NCBI GenBank assembly: GCA_015680685.1
Contig: MNCI01026977.1
Location: 164,633 to 228,632, forward strand
Source: Gnetum montanum
Lineage: Eukaryota > Streptophyta > Gnetopsida > Gnetales > Gnetaceae
DNA length: 64,000 bases
Direction of reading: 5' to 3'
The translations under genes were made by a program, and so were the position numbers. Shown here piece by piece: positions 44,708-56,105 of the stretch (positions are counted from its first letter, which is position 1; every line of letters starts with the position of its first letter). The notes beneath the pieces were generated by a model. The model was given only the letters and a program-made list of their open reading frames with translations. It was not told where the DNA came from and did no database searches.

Positions 44708-45640
44708 ATTTGCATCTTTCCCCAATCATCATGGTCATCAACAGTGGAGGCATATTGATGAATCTCTTCCATTTCATTCATGCTTTCTACGTAGGCTCGT
44801 ACAAGCCCCTCAGATGGTTCCATGCACAATGTGCTGCTAGCAGGATCAACAGTTAGTCACTGGGTGCCCTCTTGATTGGTGGTTGCTGCGTACAGGCACC
44901 GTTGAACTGGAAATTCTTCGGTACACTGAATACATGCTTGAATGGATGTCTACTTAGCAGACCATAACTGCTGCACATAGTTGTACCCTAAGTCACTGTA
45001 CACAATGCATGGAACGCGCTTCTTCTCGATCTTTCCAAAAGGATTTTTCTTTGAAATTTCAAAGGAAAGATCTTGGAGTCCTAGTCTTGCATCCACCGTG
45101 CTCAGCCAGGCTCTTCCCATTATGATAGGAAAGTTCCCCTTGCAACTCTCCACACGAATGACAAGGAAATCGGTAGGATAGGACCACCCACAAACGGTGA
45201 TCACAATATCCTCCACCAATCCCAAGGGAATGGTGATGGATTGGTCTGCCAGCTCGAGCCAAATGTTGCTCTTCTTTAGCGAGGGAAAGTTCCAGTTCTT
45301 GTACACGTCATGTGAAATCAAATTGACATCCGACCCTGAGTCCAGAAGAGCTTTACATGGCTCAGTCCCTGCGACTTGAAGATAGATGAGGGGGCTTCTT
45401 GGATCAGTCAATTTCTAGGGAAGATTCCTTGCCTTTATCCAGTCAGTCACGGCATGTGTGAGCATGATCGTTTGTACATTGGAGGATGTTTGGTTTGAAG
45501 GATGCTCGAGTGGTGGAACAATGGAGGTGGTTTGAAGTTTAGAGGGACTAGCCACAAGTGTATGTGAGGGTTTGCTCAGATTATTGGGCTGGAAAAAGGG
45601 ACGTTTTCATGGTTTGGGTTCTAGTCCACTCAGCTAAGGT
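44708..45640 (-). pseudogene. Protease of element C and linker
   Basis: The minus strand from 45411 to 44950 is open: PRSPLIYLQVAGTEPCKALL, the catalytic motif LLDSGSDVNLISHD, the flap region ELADQSITIPLGLVED, then FPIIMGRAWLSTVDARLG and KIEKKRVPCIVYSDLGYNYV. All retropepsin landmarks are present. The linker EPSEGLVRAYVESMNEMEE follows until Y cuts it at 44703. This domain could fold, although its polyprotein is broken elsewhere. Confidence 0.9.
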
Positions 45641-47977
45641 GCCGGTTGTAGGTTGACAACCCTCATAGCATTTCGTTGTTATGGCTATGGCGGTATCTCC
45701 CCCTACATAGGTGGAGAAGGTGGTAGTTGAGTGGGATGTTGTGGAGAAGAAGTGGCAAGAGAATGTGATGGAGGATAGTAAAGATGTGGGCTTTCCCCCC
45801 TGGGTGATGGAGATTGTGGTCGAAAATATTCTGGGGGGCGGTAATAATTCTAAAATGCAGCGTGACTGGAAGAGTCCCATAGAGAGACTGGTTGCTGAAT
45901 GTAGTACCCATAGGGATCTGGCTGTTGGTAAGGGTACTGCTACCTTGGAGGTGGCATCCCCCATGCTTGTGGATGTTGCCACTGCTAGAAGTATTCATAC
46001 GGTTGTAGTGGCGCTCCACTTGGATAATACCCTTGTTGCTGGTGGAACTGCCTTGGGTTGCCTTGTGGGTAAGGCAACCTTTGGGGTGTTTGCCTCTTTG
46101 CTAAGCGAGGATTCAACGCATACACCCCAGAATCTTATAGATGTGACACCATAGGACAACACCCCTTAGGATGTTCATATTGGTATATGCCACATTCATC
46201 ATCCTCCTCCATGTCAAAGTCTGCAACCTGTTCTGCTACAACAACTTTGCCCTTACCCTTATGTTGGGCACATTCAGCTTCCTTCTTCCTGCACTGATCA
46301 CGATCATTACCTTGTTTTGTGGATTCTTCTACAATTTTCAGCACACTTTGGAATTTTTCGTCCAAAGAGTCCCACATTTTATCAACCTTTGTTGATATTT
46401 TATATGCAAACTTTTGTAAGGGCAAGGTTTTTCGGTTCACCACTGCTTACAGTGGTGATTCCTCCTCATCTTCGCAAAACCAAACTTCCCTCTTTCTGAT
46501 GGAAGGATCCCAGTTAAACTCCTTTGCACTCTCCTTATTTTTGAGTTCCCCCTCTTCTTTGGCCACTTGCTCAATTAGGCACTATAGTTGATGGGCCCTT
46601 AGTTTTGATAATCATCCCTGGGCGTACACACCAAGGGTCTTCCTAGTTTCAAAGTGGAGCCCATCAATGATATGGCAAAGCTATGCCTGCTGAGAGTAGC
46701 CATGACGAGGGCATCAATGTAACAATGAATAGTACCTACTCATGGCTGCATCCAAGGGTTCATGATTACCTTGCTTCCACCCTTGGATCTGACGTCTCAG
46801 ATTCACCACCTTGGAGTAGGTTTGATACTTGCCATTGAAAAACCTCAATCATCGTACTCCATCTTCTAATTAATTCTAGTTCCAAAGACTGGTACCAACT
46901 TTCTGCTTCCTTGATGAGTATGCAAGGGAACAGCTTAAGCTTCTGCCAATTATTATCAATATTTTGCAGGGTGTAAGCGTCATGGAACACCTACAGGTGA
47001 GTTTGCGGATCACAATTGTACCCCCCTTCAAACTTGGGAATATTGTTCATGTCAATGCATTTGATCCGACTATCCTGCAAGTGCCTACTAGGGATCTGAA
47101 CTACCTCGGTGATATGGAGCATGCTCCGAGTAGCCAACAATGGCTCATTCAAGTCATAGTCCTACTAAGGACCACGATATCTATGACGATTCTGACTGCC
47201 CCTCCTTTCATGACGATGAGGCTCACGCGATTGGTCACGCGCTTCCTCACGTTGTTCCTTTCAATCCTTATGACCACCATCACCTCGCTCCTTTCTACCA
47301 CAGTTATGATCAGAGTCTAAATTGGATGAAGGTAGCAGGGAGCGAGAGGATGGAGAAGAGGGAGAGGGATTTTCACCACCCTGGTGTCGATCTCCCCCTC
47401 TGCTTTGGTGGCGGTCACGATCTTCTTGCCCATCCTTGCTTGTGTTGTGACCTTTCCTACGTGATCCTCCATCGTCCTAGGGGTCCTGATCACTTGCTTG
47501 CTTATTCTGGATGATGGACTAGATGACCTAATGTCCCAGAGGAAGTTTAGCCGAATGGGAATCATGAAAGATAGGCTCCCCATCATCCTGCGGCCCTTGC
47601 AAGAATAAGAGGTCACTGAATTGTTTCCCCTTCATGTGTTCGTACCGTTCTATTTATTGCTAATCTTGTACTCGTTGGGCCTCAGTGGGACGATAGTCTC
47701 GGTAGTCATGGTCCTCCATAATGTACTCCACACCACGATCTTGGATGCCTAGTTTGGCAAGGTAGTGGAACAGCATTCTAGGAGCCAATCGGTCATGTGG
47801 TAGTATGATGTTGCCTTTTATGTCTTGCCATCGCAGATGCTCATCCTGATGTAGGATGAATGTGAAGTCAGGGACATATTCATTGGGATGCTTGTATACC
47901 ACCCGAGATTCCTGTGGCACCGGTGGGTTGGATACATCTTGCCTGTGAGAAGACATTTTGGATGTTAGATGACCCAT
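45641..47977 (-). pseudogene. gag of element C
   Basis: The minus-strand start at 47977: MGHLTSKMSSHRQD, then VPDFTFILHQDEHLRWQDIK, YIMEDHDYRDYRPTEAQRVQ. A Ser/Pro-rich then Arg/His/Glu-rich region lies at about 47400-47170. The capsid-like core (FHDAYTLQNIDNNWQKLKLF, WYQSLELELI) is near 46990-46850. KVDKMWDSLDEKFQSVLKIV and the reduced knuckle CGIYQYEHPKGCCP are at 46443-46135. A Gln/Tyr/Pro-rich tail lies at 46020-45660. Stops and frameshifts, but less decayed than D or E. Confidence 0.87.
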
Positions 47978-48104
47978 TTAATCAGTGTACCTTACTTTTT
48001 ACTTTAATCCACCTAGCGTGCATAAATGTTACTATCCAGGGTCCGTTCCAACAACGTGAATAATAAGTTTGCTAAGGTTAAATGGCACATGTAAGACTAA
48101 CAGT

Positions 48105-48122
48105 TGCCCGGCAACAGCGCCA
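48105..48122 (-). promoter_or_regulatory. Primer binding site of element C
   Basis: The minus strand reads TGGCGCTGTTGCCGGGCA next to the LTR end, nearly identical to B's site. Confidence 0.85.
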
Positions 48123-48123
48123 A

Positions 48124-49007
48124 TGATGAGCGGCTAGGTACCCCTACGCCCAACCATGCGAATCACGGGCGTTCACACGTGACTTGGTCAAATTCCATAG
48201 ACTGTAAGCACTTTGCATACACCAGACCTTAACCAGCAAAACCCTTTGTTAGAATGGTTGTTGTCTTCCCAACCTCACTTGTGATGTTCTAGCAGCGATG
48301 GTTAAGTGAGATTGAGGTAACTGATTTTTATGGCTTTTTACTTTATCTTCTAGCACATAATTCTTATAATGGAAAGTAAGGAATGAAATGTTATGTAATC
48401 TATAATTATCCTAATCTAGGTCCTAACTCTTCCTAGCATAAGTATCTGATCCCATCTTCGGTGCACATCCTAAGAATCCCCTAACCACTACTAGGTTACC
48501 AGATGTTAAGCGTCACTAGGTTGCCAAGCGTTGGGTTTATGTTCGAGATGGTCATACTTATGGTTCCTATGAACTATAAATGAGCGATAGCAATTAAAAT
48601 AATAACAAGAGAAACTTAAGGAACTATTAAAGCATAAAAATATTAAACTATTAAATGCATTAAATGACTAAGTCCAATTGCTGCAAGGAATGATTGAAAA
48701 GCTTGTCTTTATTGCTGTTCATGCCAATGGGCTCAGGTACATCAGCGCTCGAATAAAGAGCTGGACACCTTTCTTATACCTACTGCGGGCACTTGGAAAA
48801 TATTCTAACTCTTGTGGAAAAAAACTGCAAGAGCTTCGCTACAATTGACAAAAAGGTCCCTAAGTGAGGCTGAAGCCCTCTTATTTATAGGCTGGAATAG
48901 GCTCCGCATAAAAGGGGCCACGTTGACAGGGTCGCGTCGACGCGGCCGCATATACACGGCCCCGTATATGCAACCTAGTCGATGCATCAACTAATGACAC
49001 TTCATCA
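48124..49007 (-). repeat. 5' LTR of element C (884 bp)
   Basis: The minus strand starts TGATGAAGTGTC at 49007 and ends GCTCATCA at 48124. The U3 palindrome array (ATATACGGGGCC, GTATATGCGGCCG, GTCGACGCGACC) is at about 48915-48985, the TATA box CTATAAATAAG near 48890, and TATTTTCCAAGTGCCCGCAG near 48785-48804. The flanking ACAAA is the target duplication. Confidence 0.95.
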
Positions 49008-49654
49008 ACAAAGAACTTCACTATCATCTATTAACCATTTATGATTTCTAGAGGAGTTATTATGTTCTACATGTTCTACTAACAATTAATATTCCTCTCT
49101 TGATTTTTCAAAGCTTTATTTTAATTCTAAGTTTGTACACCTAAGTAAACATTCCTAAAATTGAAAAGGTTTTTACTTTCTATGTTGTTTTTTCTATTTG
49201 CTATTTTGTGTGAAACATATGATGTCTTTTGAATTATTATTGTTATTATTATTATTATTGGGATCTAACATCCACTTCCCTATTAAGCAAATATTACTTC
49301 CAAAATGAAAAAGTGGTAACATGCTTTAGAAACAAAAAGTTTAAAAATTAATAGAAACAAAGTATAATACATGAAAGAGGGACCACCATTTGGAGTGATG
49401 GCAAGGTGCTTGTTTCTCAAGTCATAAGACTCGGGTTCACACTTAGGTGTAGCCACTCAAAAGAGGTTAGGCTTTTACTCATTCATTGATTCTTCAAGGA
49501 CTTTTCCTTGGTATGATAAGCAATAAACCTATAGGTGATGATCCTTAAGGTAAAATATGTGAAATTGTGAAAGTACAAAAAATGATGAAATATAAATAAT
49601 AATTCAAGGCCAAAATATCCTCAATTGCAATTAGTTTCATTATCTAAGATCAAT

Positions 49655-49865
49655 GCTTCATTTAGGTGGTGAAATTGGTAAGAATGTAAGAAATAGGATG
49701 GAGGCAAGATAGTTAAAATGAAAATAGGCTAGTGGTGTATTGCACCATAAAAGAATCTCAATAAAACTAAAGGGAAAATTTTATAGGATAGTAACCAAAC
49801 CTCCTATTTTATATGGTGTTGAATGTTGAGTTGTAAAAAATATACATGAATTATAAGTTAGTGTG
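49655..49865 (+). pseudogene. RTE-type LINE reverse transcriptase relic
   Basis: Reads GKNVRNRMEA, ASGVLHHKRISIKLKGKFYR and PPILYGVEC, the C-terminal RT region of plant RTE LINEs (family pattern: KLKGKFYR..V.PA.LYG.ECW). It is short, with stops, and retains no full domain. Confidence 0.7.
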
Positions 49866-50070
49866 GTAAACAATGAGATGTTAGCTTAGTGATAATATTA
49901 TTGATTTGGAAGATCCAAGTTATGGGTTTGATTCGGGTAGGCAATGATGAGCTATAAAGTTCTAATGGTATTTAAAAAAGGTTTTAGGTTCCAACAATTC
50001 CTCAATAAAATAGTGTGGTTAACTTATGTTTGATAAAAAGTTGCATGTAAGAAGTTGCAAATTTGAGTCA

Positions 50071-50564
50071 CACTCAAGACTTCATTATATCCTCTATAAT
50101 TATTCTAATCTATCATTTAGTATCATAGAGATTGTCATTTGGAGTGATGGTAAAGTGCTCGTTTCTTAAATCAAAGACCTAGTAGTTTCAAACTTACTTT
50201 TTACAAGAANTTAGCTTAATAACCCCAAGTCTTAGGTTCAATTCTACTAAGTAGCACTAAGTTATAACCTTATCCCAACAAAATTGGATTGACTACATTA
50301 GTTCTTTGTTTTTTCCTCGTATCCTTGTTAATCTTTTGTTTAGCAACTTTTCTTTTGTTGACTATAATGAGGTGTTAGCTTAGTGGTAAGAGTTTTGCCC
50401 TTGTCACCTTAGGTCACTTGTTCAATTCTTGTAAAAAGTAAGTTTGAAACTACTAGGTCTTTGATTTAAGAAACGAGCACTTTACCATCACTCCAAATGA
50501 CAATCTCTATGATACTAAATGATAGATTAGAATAATTATAGAGGATATAATGAAGTCTTGAGTG
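50071..50564. repeat. Perfect 139-bp inverted repeat bounded by single Ns
   Basis: 50071-50209 is the exact reverse complement of 50426-50564. The first arm ends at the N at 50210 and the second at the N at 50565. Exact identity with exact termination at assembly joins argues that the 354-bp contig 50211-50564 was placed in the wrong orientation. Confidence 0.95.
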
Positions 50565-50689
50565 NCCAAATATTCGAATTACCCACAAATCGACGGTTAC
50601 CGTTCACAACGACGTGTCCTAATCCTTGATTAAGACCATAGAAAAATTGAACTTAGCCGATGGAAAACCAAATCAAGCCTCTCATGGTC

Positions 50690-51714
50690 TGATGGTACTG
50701 AAGAGGAGGCAGCCCAGGACACGTCTTTGGCTCAGCACACGACGGCCGGCCTGGCTTGGCTTGCCCTGCCTTACTATGACCTGGTAAACAAGCACCAGCA
50801 ATGATAGCCCAGAGAGAGCACAGAGATTCCTTGCCTTTTGCAGAGGCCTGGTTTGGCGAAAAACGGCAAAAGCAGCGTTGCAGTACATTGCAGACACTCA
50901 GCAGCAACAGCAGAAGAAGTAGTATTTGGCAGTCGGCGACAGCAGAAGCAGCTGCTTCTTCTGATGGCAAGGCGTTGGCGTTGGCGTTGGCGTTTGGCAG
51001 CAGACGCGACATACATGACTCATGACTCATGAGTGACCCATCCATCTGTCTGTCTCTGTGTCTGTGTCTCTGTGTGTGTGTGTCTCTGTCTGTCTGATGA
51101 GCAGTGCTGCACTCTGCTCTGCGCGCACCAACAAACAGCGCACGCTGACCCTGACCCGGACGCTGACGTTGACGCTGCCAATCTGCAATGTAAAAATCGG
51201 AAATGGAAATGAAAACGCGAATGAGAATCAATACATGACATGATTCAGCAGCAGCACTGTACAGTACAATCTCCACTCTCGACTGTTCTTCTTCGCTGCA
51301 GCGCAGACAGTGACAACACGCTCCTCCATTTGCCTCTTCTCTGCCACACGCCAGATTGGCCCGACCCTGCAACAACTGCTGCAGCAGCAGCAGCATTAGC
51401 ATCCCATTTGCTCTGCTCTGCCCAGCGCTGCTTTTACTTTTTGGCCCTGGCTCTGGCTTCATGCCTCGCCTCAGGATTTCAGGAACAAAACCCCACTCAC
51501 GCTTGCTCAGATAATGCCTTTATCGGATTCTGAGACCCCTGTCCGCCATTGCCGCGCCGTCGCACTAGGGTTTTGCAGATGCCATTACGAGCCATGGCCG
51601 AAGACGCATGACTTTGGCATCGCATGGATGGATGGATGGATGAGTGAATGATTCTGCGCGCTGACGCTGAGCAAGCCGCGAAAGAACTTCTCGTTTTGCG
51701 ACGCGGAAGCCAAA
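50690..51714 (+). promoter_or_regulatory. 5' region of the ZF-HD gene
   Basis: GC-rich and rich in simple repeats: GGCGTT units at 50976-50998 and a CT/GT microsatellite at 51046-51098. A telo-box TAGGGTTT is at 51566-51573, a motif common upstream of plant genes. Two short upstream ORFs would reduce translation if transcribed: 51579-51611 (10 codons) and 51624-51647 (7 codons, ATGGATGG repeats). No convincing TATA box. The long antisense open readings here come from GC-rich composition. Confidence 0.45.
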
Positions 51715-52509
51715 ATGTTCTGCGGCAGCGACGGCGAGGGTTTGATGCCGATAATGGACCTGCGCGGCGCCGAAATGCAGATGCCGGTCTCTGTCGCAAT
51801 GACGCCTCTGCCGGCGGCGTCCTATGATATGTACTCCAGCGGCAGCCTGCAGCAGGACGACGATGTGAGCTCCAACGGGCCCTTCAGCTACCCCGGGCCA
51901 GGGTTTGAAAGAAACCCTAAGCAAAACCAGAGCACGAACACGAACCAGAACCAGAACCAGAATCAGAGCCAGAGCCAGAACCCGAACCAGAACCAGAATC
52001 AGAACCCTCCCGTGCGTTACAGAGAATGCCAGCGGAACCACGCAGCAAGCATCGGCGGCCACGCGCTCGACGGCTGTGGCGAATTCATGGCCGCCGATGA
52101 GGATCCGCTCAAATGCGCGGCCTGCGGCTGCCACCGCAACTTTCATCGCCGCGACTGCGAAGCTTTGGCCGGCGAGTGGCCATGCTGCTGCCGCCGTCCG
52201 CGACCTGTAATGGCGCCCTATTACGGCGTTGGCGTTGGTGTTGGCGTGGGCGTTGGCGTGGATATGGCAGAAACGGAGCCGGACGGTTTGCGCCACGGCC
52301 GTGGCGTCATGGTAAAGAAACGCTTCCGGACAAAGTTCTCGGCGGATCAGAAGGAGAAGATGCATGTTTTCGCTGAAAAAATGGGATGGCGTATGCACAA
52401 ACAGGACGACGGCCTGGTTCAGCAGTTCTGTAAAGATATCGGCGTCTGCAAGGGAGTTCTAAAGGTCTGGATGCACAACAACAAGCATGCTCTTGGTAAG
52501 AAGTCTTGA
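51715..52509 (+). CDS. Zinc finger-homeodomain (ZF-HD/ZHD) transcription factor, 264 aa
   Basis: Nuclear plant-specific transcription factor. The family dimerises through its zinc finger and binds DNA through its homeodomain. The ZF dimerisation domain is at about residues 99-150: RYRECQRNHAASIGGHALDG, CGEFM and LKCAACGCHRNFHRR, with all conserved Cys/His present. The homeodomain is at about 200-261: KKRFRTKFSADQKEKM and the recognition helix VCKGVLKVWMHNNKHALGKK, with the family-typical WMHNNKH. Residues 70-98 are a Gln/Asn repeat, and 171-182 are six Gly-Val pairs just before the homeodomain linker. No intron is needed, as usual for the family. The start is supported because an in-frame stop lies near 51650 with no ATG between. 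Exact orthology within the ZHD family cannot be set, so no symbol is given. Confidence 0.96.
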   Translation: MFCGSDGEGLMPIMDLRGAEMQMPVSVAMTPLPAASYDMYSSGSLQQDDDVSSNGPFSYPGPGFERNPKQNQSTNTNQNQNQNQSQSQNPNQNQNQNPPVRYRECQRNHAASIGGHALDGCGEFMAADEDPLKCAACGCHRNFHRRDCEALAGEWPCCCRRPRPVMAPYYGVGVGVGVGVGVDMAETEPDGLRHGRGVMVKKRFRTKFSADQKEKMHVFAEKMGWRMHKQDDGLVQQFCKDIGVCKGVLKVWMHNNKHALGKKS

Positions 52510-53320
52510 TCTTGATCTCCAATTTCACGTTTCTTGAATCGATCCATCCATTGCGCGCCGTGGTGGCCTTTCCGCGTGCTTGTCTCTGTCCTTGGCTGGC
52601 CGATACGTGTTTGTGTCTTGGATTGGAACTGGTTATTTGCTGCGCTGCAAATGATTTGGCGTTTCCGTAGCCTTTGTGAATCTTGTAGAGGCTTTCAGCG
52701 ATTTAAGAAGAGGAAATGTAATTCCAAGAAAGAGTTTGAGTCGGAGAATTGAGGAGGTGAATGCACTCTTTGATGTATTTTTATCTGATAAGTACTATTT
52801 GGAGAAGATTGTCGAAAACGCTTTCTGATCCAGATTTCTGTGTGCAAGATTAATTTAGCCATATCCACTTCTGATATGTGTTTGTGTCAAGGACTTTTAT
52901 ATTTACCGGAAAGCAAATCCTCCATCCGAATTTCTGCTTGTGGCTTACTGAATGTCGTGTTTGTTGCCTTCCTTGTGATAGACACGGATTTTCATAGGAG
53001 GATTTATAGTCAGTGTGAATGTTTTAAGTGTCCGACTCCGAAAACTTCAGTGATAGTTTGCAGAACAGTGTTGTCATATCGCAGTGTAATTTACTGGAAT
53101 CTAGTATGTCGCATTACAAGATGCAATGCATAAACGTTAAGAACCGTGAATGCTTTCGGTCTGCTAGCTAATGATATTTGAAGAATCTCTGAAATTAAAT
53201 AAGAGTAAAAGGAGTCGTTTTTCTGGCGGGGAAGCCGTCGTTGTCGTCATCGTAGCCTTGTCGCAACGAAATGGGATGGGATGGGCTACAGTCTGTTGGA
53301 GTCCTTTCTAGATTAATAAA
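52510..53320 (+). other. Probable 3' untranslated region of the ZF-HD gene
   Basis: Composition shifts from GC-rich to AT-rich after the stop. Candidate polyadenylation signals include AATAAA at 53315-53320. Short open readings (52534-52752, 52840-53133) have no recognisable family. Confidence 0.35.
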
Positions 53321-55499
53321 GATACATTTGGAAGCTTAATTCTATAATTAATAACATTCGATAGAAAACTAGACCTAAGATAACAGCAGTTGATCCGCAA
53401 CAATTTCCGATGGCTCTGTTTCTGGTGTGAACTTGTCCATTGCAATAATTACTTATTTCTGCTTTGTCTGCTTGTTTTGAGTTCCCACATTTTTACGAGA
53501 TCTCTGTATAAAGAGAGAATTGTTGCAACTTGCTATTGTAATTGTGGCGAGAAAATGTGAATCCCGAATGGATTGTTATATGCAAAGGTTTTCTCGAAAA
53601 GACTCCCTTGGACATGTCTGTGAACTTGTATCTCAACATGGCTTAACGAGAACTGCAACTGTTATGTCTGAATTAGAAATCAGGTCATTGCCCCTGCACT
53701 GACTATAGATTCAAGATTTCAAGGAGGCTTGAAACTTTTGCAATGACCTTTTCAGCCACTTCACCAGTTCCCGGACACTGCTGCTGCGAGCAGCATTATT
53801 CCCTATAAAATTGCGGCATTCCTAAATTCTTGTGCAGCAACTGTAAGTTGTGATTTGGTGGAGCATAAGGTGCGGAAGGATTCCAACCAGGCAATTAAAA
53901 GTCGCTTTGACGTAGATGTATATTACTCCTTTCATCAGTTAATTTTGTTAATTTGAATAGCATTTTGGAATCACAAATTAAATGAAAAGAATACCAAATT
54001 TGTTTTCAGGCTATATCAATTTTCCTTTGCGGTTGTATTAATTTCTTTGCTTTTTGGTTACATTACTTTCGTTATTTTATTGAATTGATATGGTAAAAAA
54101 ATTCAAAAACACGACCAGTTAACCTCATCTAAAATACTTGATAGCGGGATCGACTTTAACCGTCAATAGTCTACTTGACTTTAGGCCAGTTTGATTTTTA
54201 ACTTTGACAAAATTGGTTTAACTTATGAATGAAATTGAAAAACAGAAAACAAAATTGATTTACCCTGGGCCAGAATCAATTAATCAAAGGAATAAGTCAT
54301 AAAAATGTCCATTCTAATTCAGCAAGCTCAGCATTGATCCTTGAAAACGAATCTACCGCATGGATCATATAGCGTTGCCTACCCACTGCGTTTTCTTTGC
54401 TCATACTGGGAAAGCTATATCAATTCCAAAACATAAATGAGTAGCACTGAAAAATGACACGGTATGGTTCAGAAGAAAGGAAAGGATTTTTTTTTCTCGT
54501 TACGGTGAACCTATTTATCCACAAAGCCCACTACCCGCTTCTGAACAGACATTGATTTTCATTCCCTTTTTTGCTTAACCTTCTACTGTTACTGTCCAAA
54601 ATACCAGTAGATAGTTGTTCTTTGGTCGTGCTAAGTATTAAAGTTTTGTCTTTGTTATCATTCTGCAATTATTTCAAGAATTTGTCAAGCTTCGGTACTG
54701 TTTCCCAAGCTCTTTTATTGTCCGAACGCGTCCAAATTGGGCCTATTTCTCCAGGGTACATGATCTCTTTTGCTGATCTAGATCAAATTTCGACATTTAT
54801 TTCTGATTTTTGGCTGGATTTTAGCGCCTCTATGCAACTCTTTGACGGCACCAGATTACGAAGTTTTGAGAGCCTGACGAAATGTTTGTACCATGTCTGT
54901 TCTTGCTGGTCTTTCGAATTCATTAGAGAATGATCCGTGCAGAAGCTTAAATCTTTACTATCTGAGGTTGCAGATACATTCAGTTGAAAAATATTGGATC
55001 TTCCACTTCCATCGTACTGGGGGATGTACATATCATCGAAGGCTGAGCATTAAATGCTTCTGACTGAAAAATACTGGACTTTCGGGCGATTTTGGTTAGG
55101 TTACTGAGGATTCGTGGTTGAGCTATGAGCTTATGGACGAAAGCCTCTGTATCGATATTAAAATTTTCAGCGGTGAGGGAACGAGGAACATCTAAATTAA
55201 TGTAACACTGATTTTACTTCTATTTTAAATGAGATTACTATATTAGCTTTCCTTTCATTTCTGTAAAAGGTTGAGCACGCACATACATTCTAGATAACAT
55301 GCATCCTTATTGAAGTAAGGACAAGGATCGCGTTTTGCATAAGCGCATCCGTTCCCCAACCATACACAATGAGTCAAAACTAATTAACATTCCATGAAAG
55401 GACATGAAGATAAGGCTGTGTTGCATGAGATATAACAATCATTTATTAATATTTTGGTGCTTTTATCTCATTGGCATGGGTTCACTTCTTTCATTTTGC
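53321..55499. other. No recognisable gene
   Basis: AT-rich single-copy-looking DNA. The longest reading (54571-54933, 120 codons, Ser/Leu-rich) has no motif I recognise. No LTR ends or tandem repeats seen. Confidence 0.4.
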
Positions 55500-55890
55500 A
55501 TTTTTACGAACGAGCTACTCCGTCCATATCTTGACAAGTTTGGTGTGGTGTAGTTTGATGAGATTTTGGTGTAAGCACCTTTAACATTTGGAGTTGGTGT
55601 TCTCCAAGTTACAAAATAGTGTTCTCCCAGTTACAAATATACAAGTTGTATATGAGGCGAGACAAGTGTAAGTTTATTAAAAGTGGAGTGAAGTTTGTAG
55701 ATCACATTATTAGTGGACGAGATGTGAAGTTGAAGAAAGTGAAAGCAATTGCAACTTAGCCTATTCCGCCTATTCCGAAGGATGCTCACAAAGTAAGATA
55801 GTTTTTAGGATTGATGAGTTATAAAAAGAACTTTGTGAAGGGGTTCTTGGGAGTAACAAAGAAGGATTTCTCTAAATAAGTGAACCATGT
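55500..55890 (+). pseudogene. Chromovirus-like Ty3/gypsy RT relic
   Basis: Reads LRPYLDKFGVV..FDEILV, then CKFIKSGVKFVDHIISGRDV, KVKAIAT-stop-PIPPIPK, and FLGLMSYKKNFVKGF, matching the standard pattern KCEFW...V.FLGH.IS..G...D..K..AI..WP.P......R.FLGL..YYRRF..GF. Stops stand for Trp and Gln codons. It is a different lineage from A-F and a fragment only. Confidence 0.82.
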
Positions 55891-55904
55891 GTCATTAAAA
55901 CATA

Positions 55905-55985
55905 TCAGACATGGTGGGGGGTTTTATCCGACGTGGTGGGGGGTGGTGGGGGGTTTTATCAGACGTGGTGGGGGGTGATGGGTTG
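55905..55985. repeat. G-rich tandem repeat
   Basis: Two to three copies of a unit around TGGTGGGGGGTTTTATC and GACGTGGTGGGGGGT, with at least four runs of five or six G on the plus strand. It could form a G-quadruplex, though no function is implied. Confidence 0.8.
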
Positions 55986-55989
55986 TGAA

Positions 55990-56105
55990 CCCATGCTCTA
56001 TACAATTTTTTTTTCTTGTGACATTCATTATTCATCAAAGCATTTGCATTTTGCATTTTTGCCATGCTAATTTGTTGTTCATGCCTTTTTCTATAAACCA
56101 ATAGT
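55990..56105 (-). pseudogene. RTE-type LINE relic
   Basis: The minus strand reads YRKRHEQQISMAKMQNANAL, like the RTE pattern KK.HE.K..VAEMRML.WM that follows LYG.ECW. About 30 codons are recognisable. Confidence 0.6.

Larger units (their letters stand above)
34532..49007 (-). mobile_element. Element C: full-length Athila/Tat-like retrotransposon with ORF3, minus strand
   Basis: Bounded by LTRs (884 and 877 bp) and the target duplication ACAAA (34527-34531 and 49008-49012). On the minus strand the order is 5' LTR, PBS, gag, protease, insertion Y, RT, RNase H, integrase, spacer, ORF3, polypurine tract, 3' LTR. It belongs to the same family as B. Four single Ns (38723, 40540, 42011, 43268) and a 610-N gap mark assembly joins, three of them flanked by near-identical direct repeats. 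Its RT and protease motifs are better preserved than B's. Confidence 0.95.
49008..50640. other. AT-rich interval with tRNA-derived and LINE relics, no gene
   Basis: SINE-like pieces with A-box/B-box-like pairs lie at about 49390-49450 (GGAGTGATGGCAAGGTGC with CGGGTTCACACTT), 49882-49945 (TTAGCTTAGTGATAATATT with GGGTTTGATTCGGG) and 50373-50425 (TTAGCTTAGTGGTAAGAG with CTTGTTCAATTC). An ATT microsatellite is at 49227-49259. The LINE piece and the inverted repeat are listed separately. Confidence 0.5.

Noticed and set aside
48805-48994. Short proteins in LTRs of C (and 59433-59660 in the solo LTR)
   Set aside because: Readings through the U3 palindrome array and TATA region; present only because the arrays lack stops.
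50653-51462. 269-codon open reading on the minus strand upstream of the ZF-HD gene
   Set aside because: Built from GC-rich simple repeats (poly-Leu, Asn-Ala repeats, THTQRHRHRDR); no family motif, and it overlaps the gene's 5' region.
51565-52398. 277-codon open reading antisense to the ZF-HD gene
   Set aside because: Mirror of the repeat-rich, GC-rich coding strand (Leu-Val and Ala repeats); the sense strand encodes a complete known protein.
54571-54933. 120-codon reading with a leucine-rich start, possible secreted protein
   Set aside because: No motif, no codon bias like the neighbouring gene, no homologous context; not enough to call a gene.
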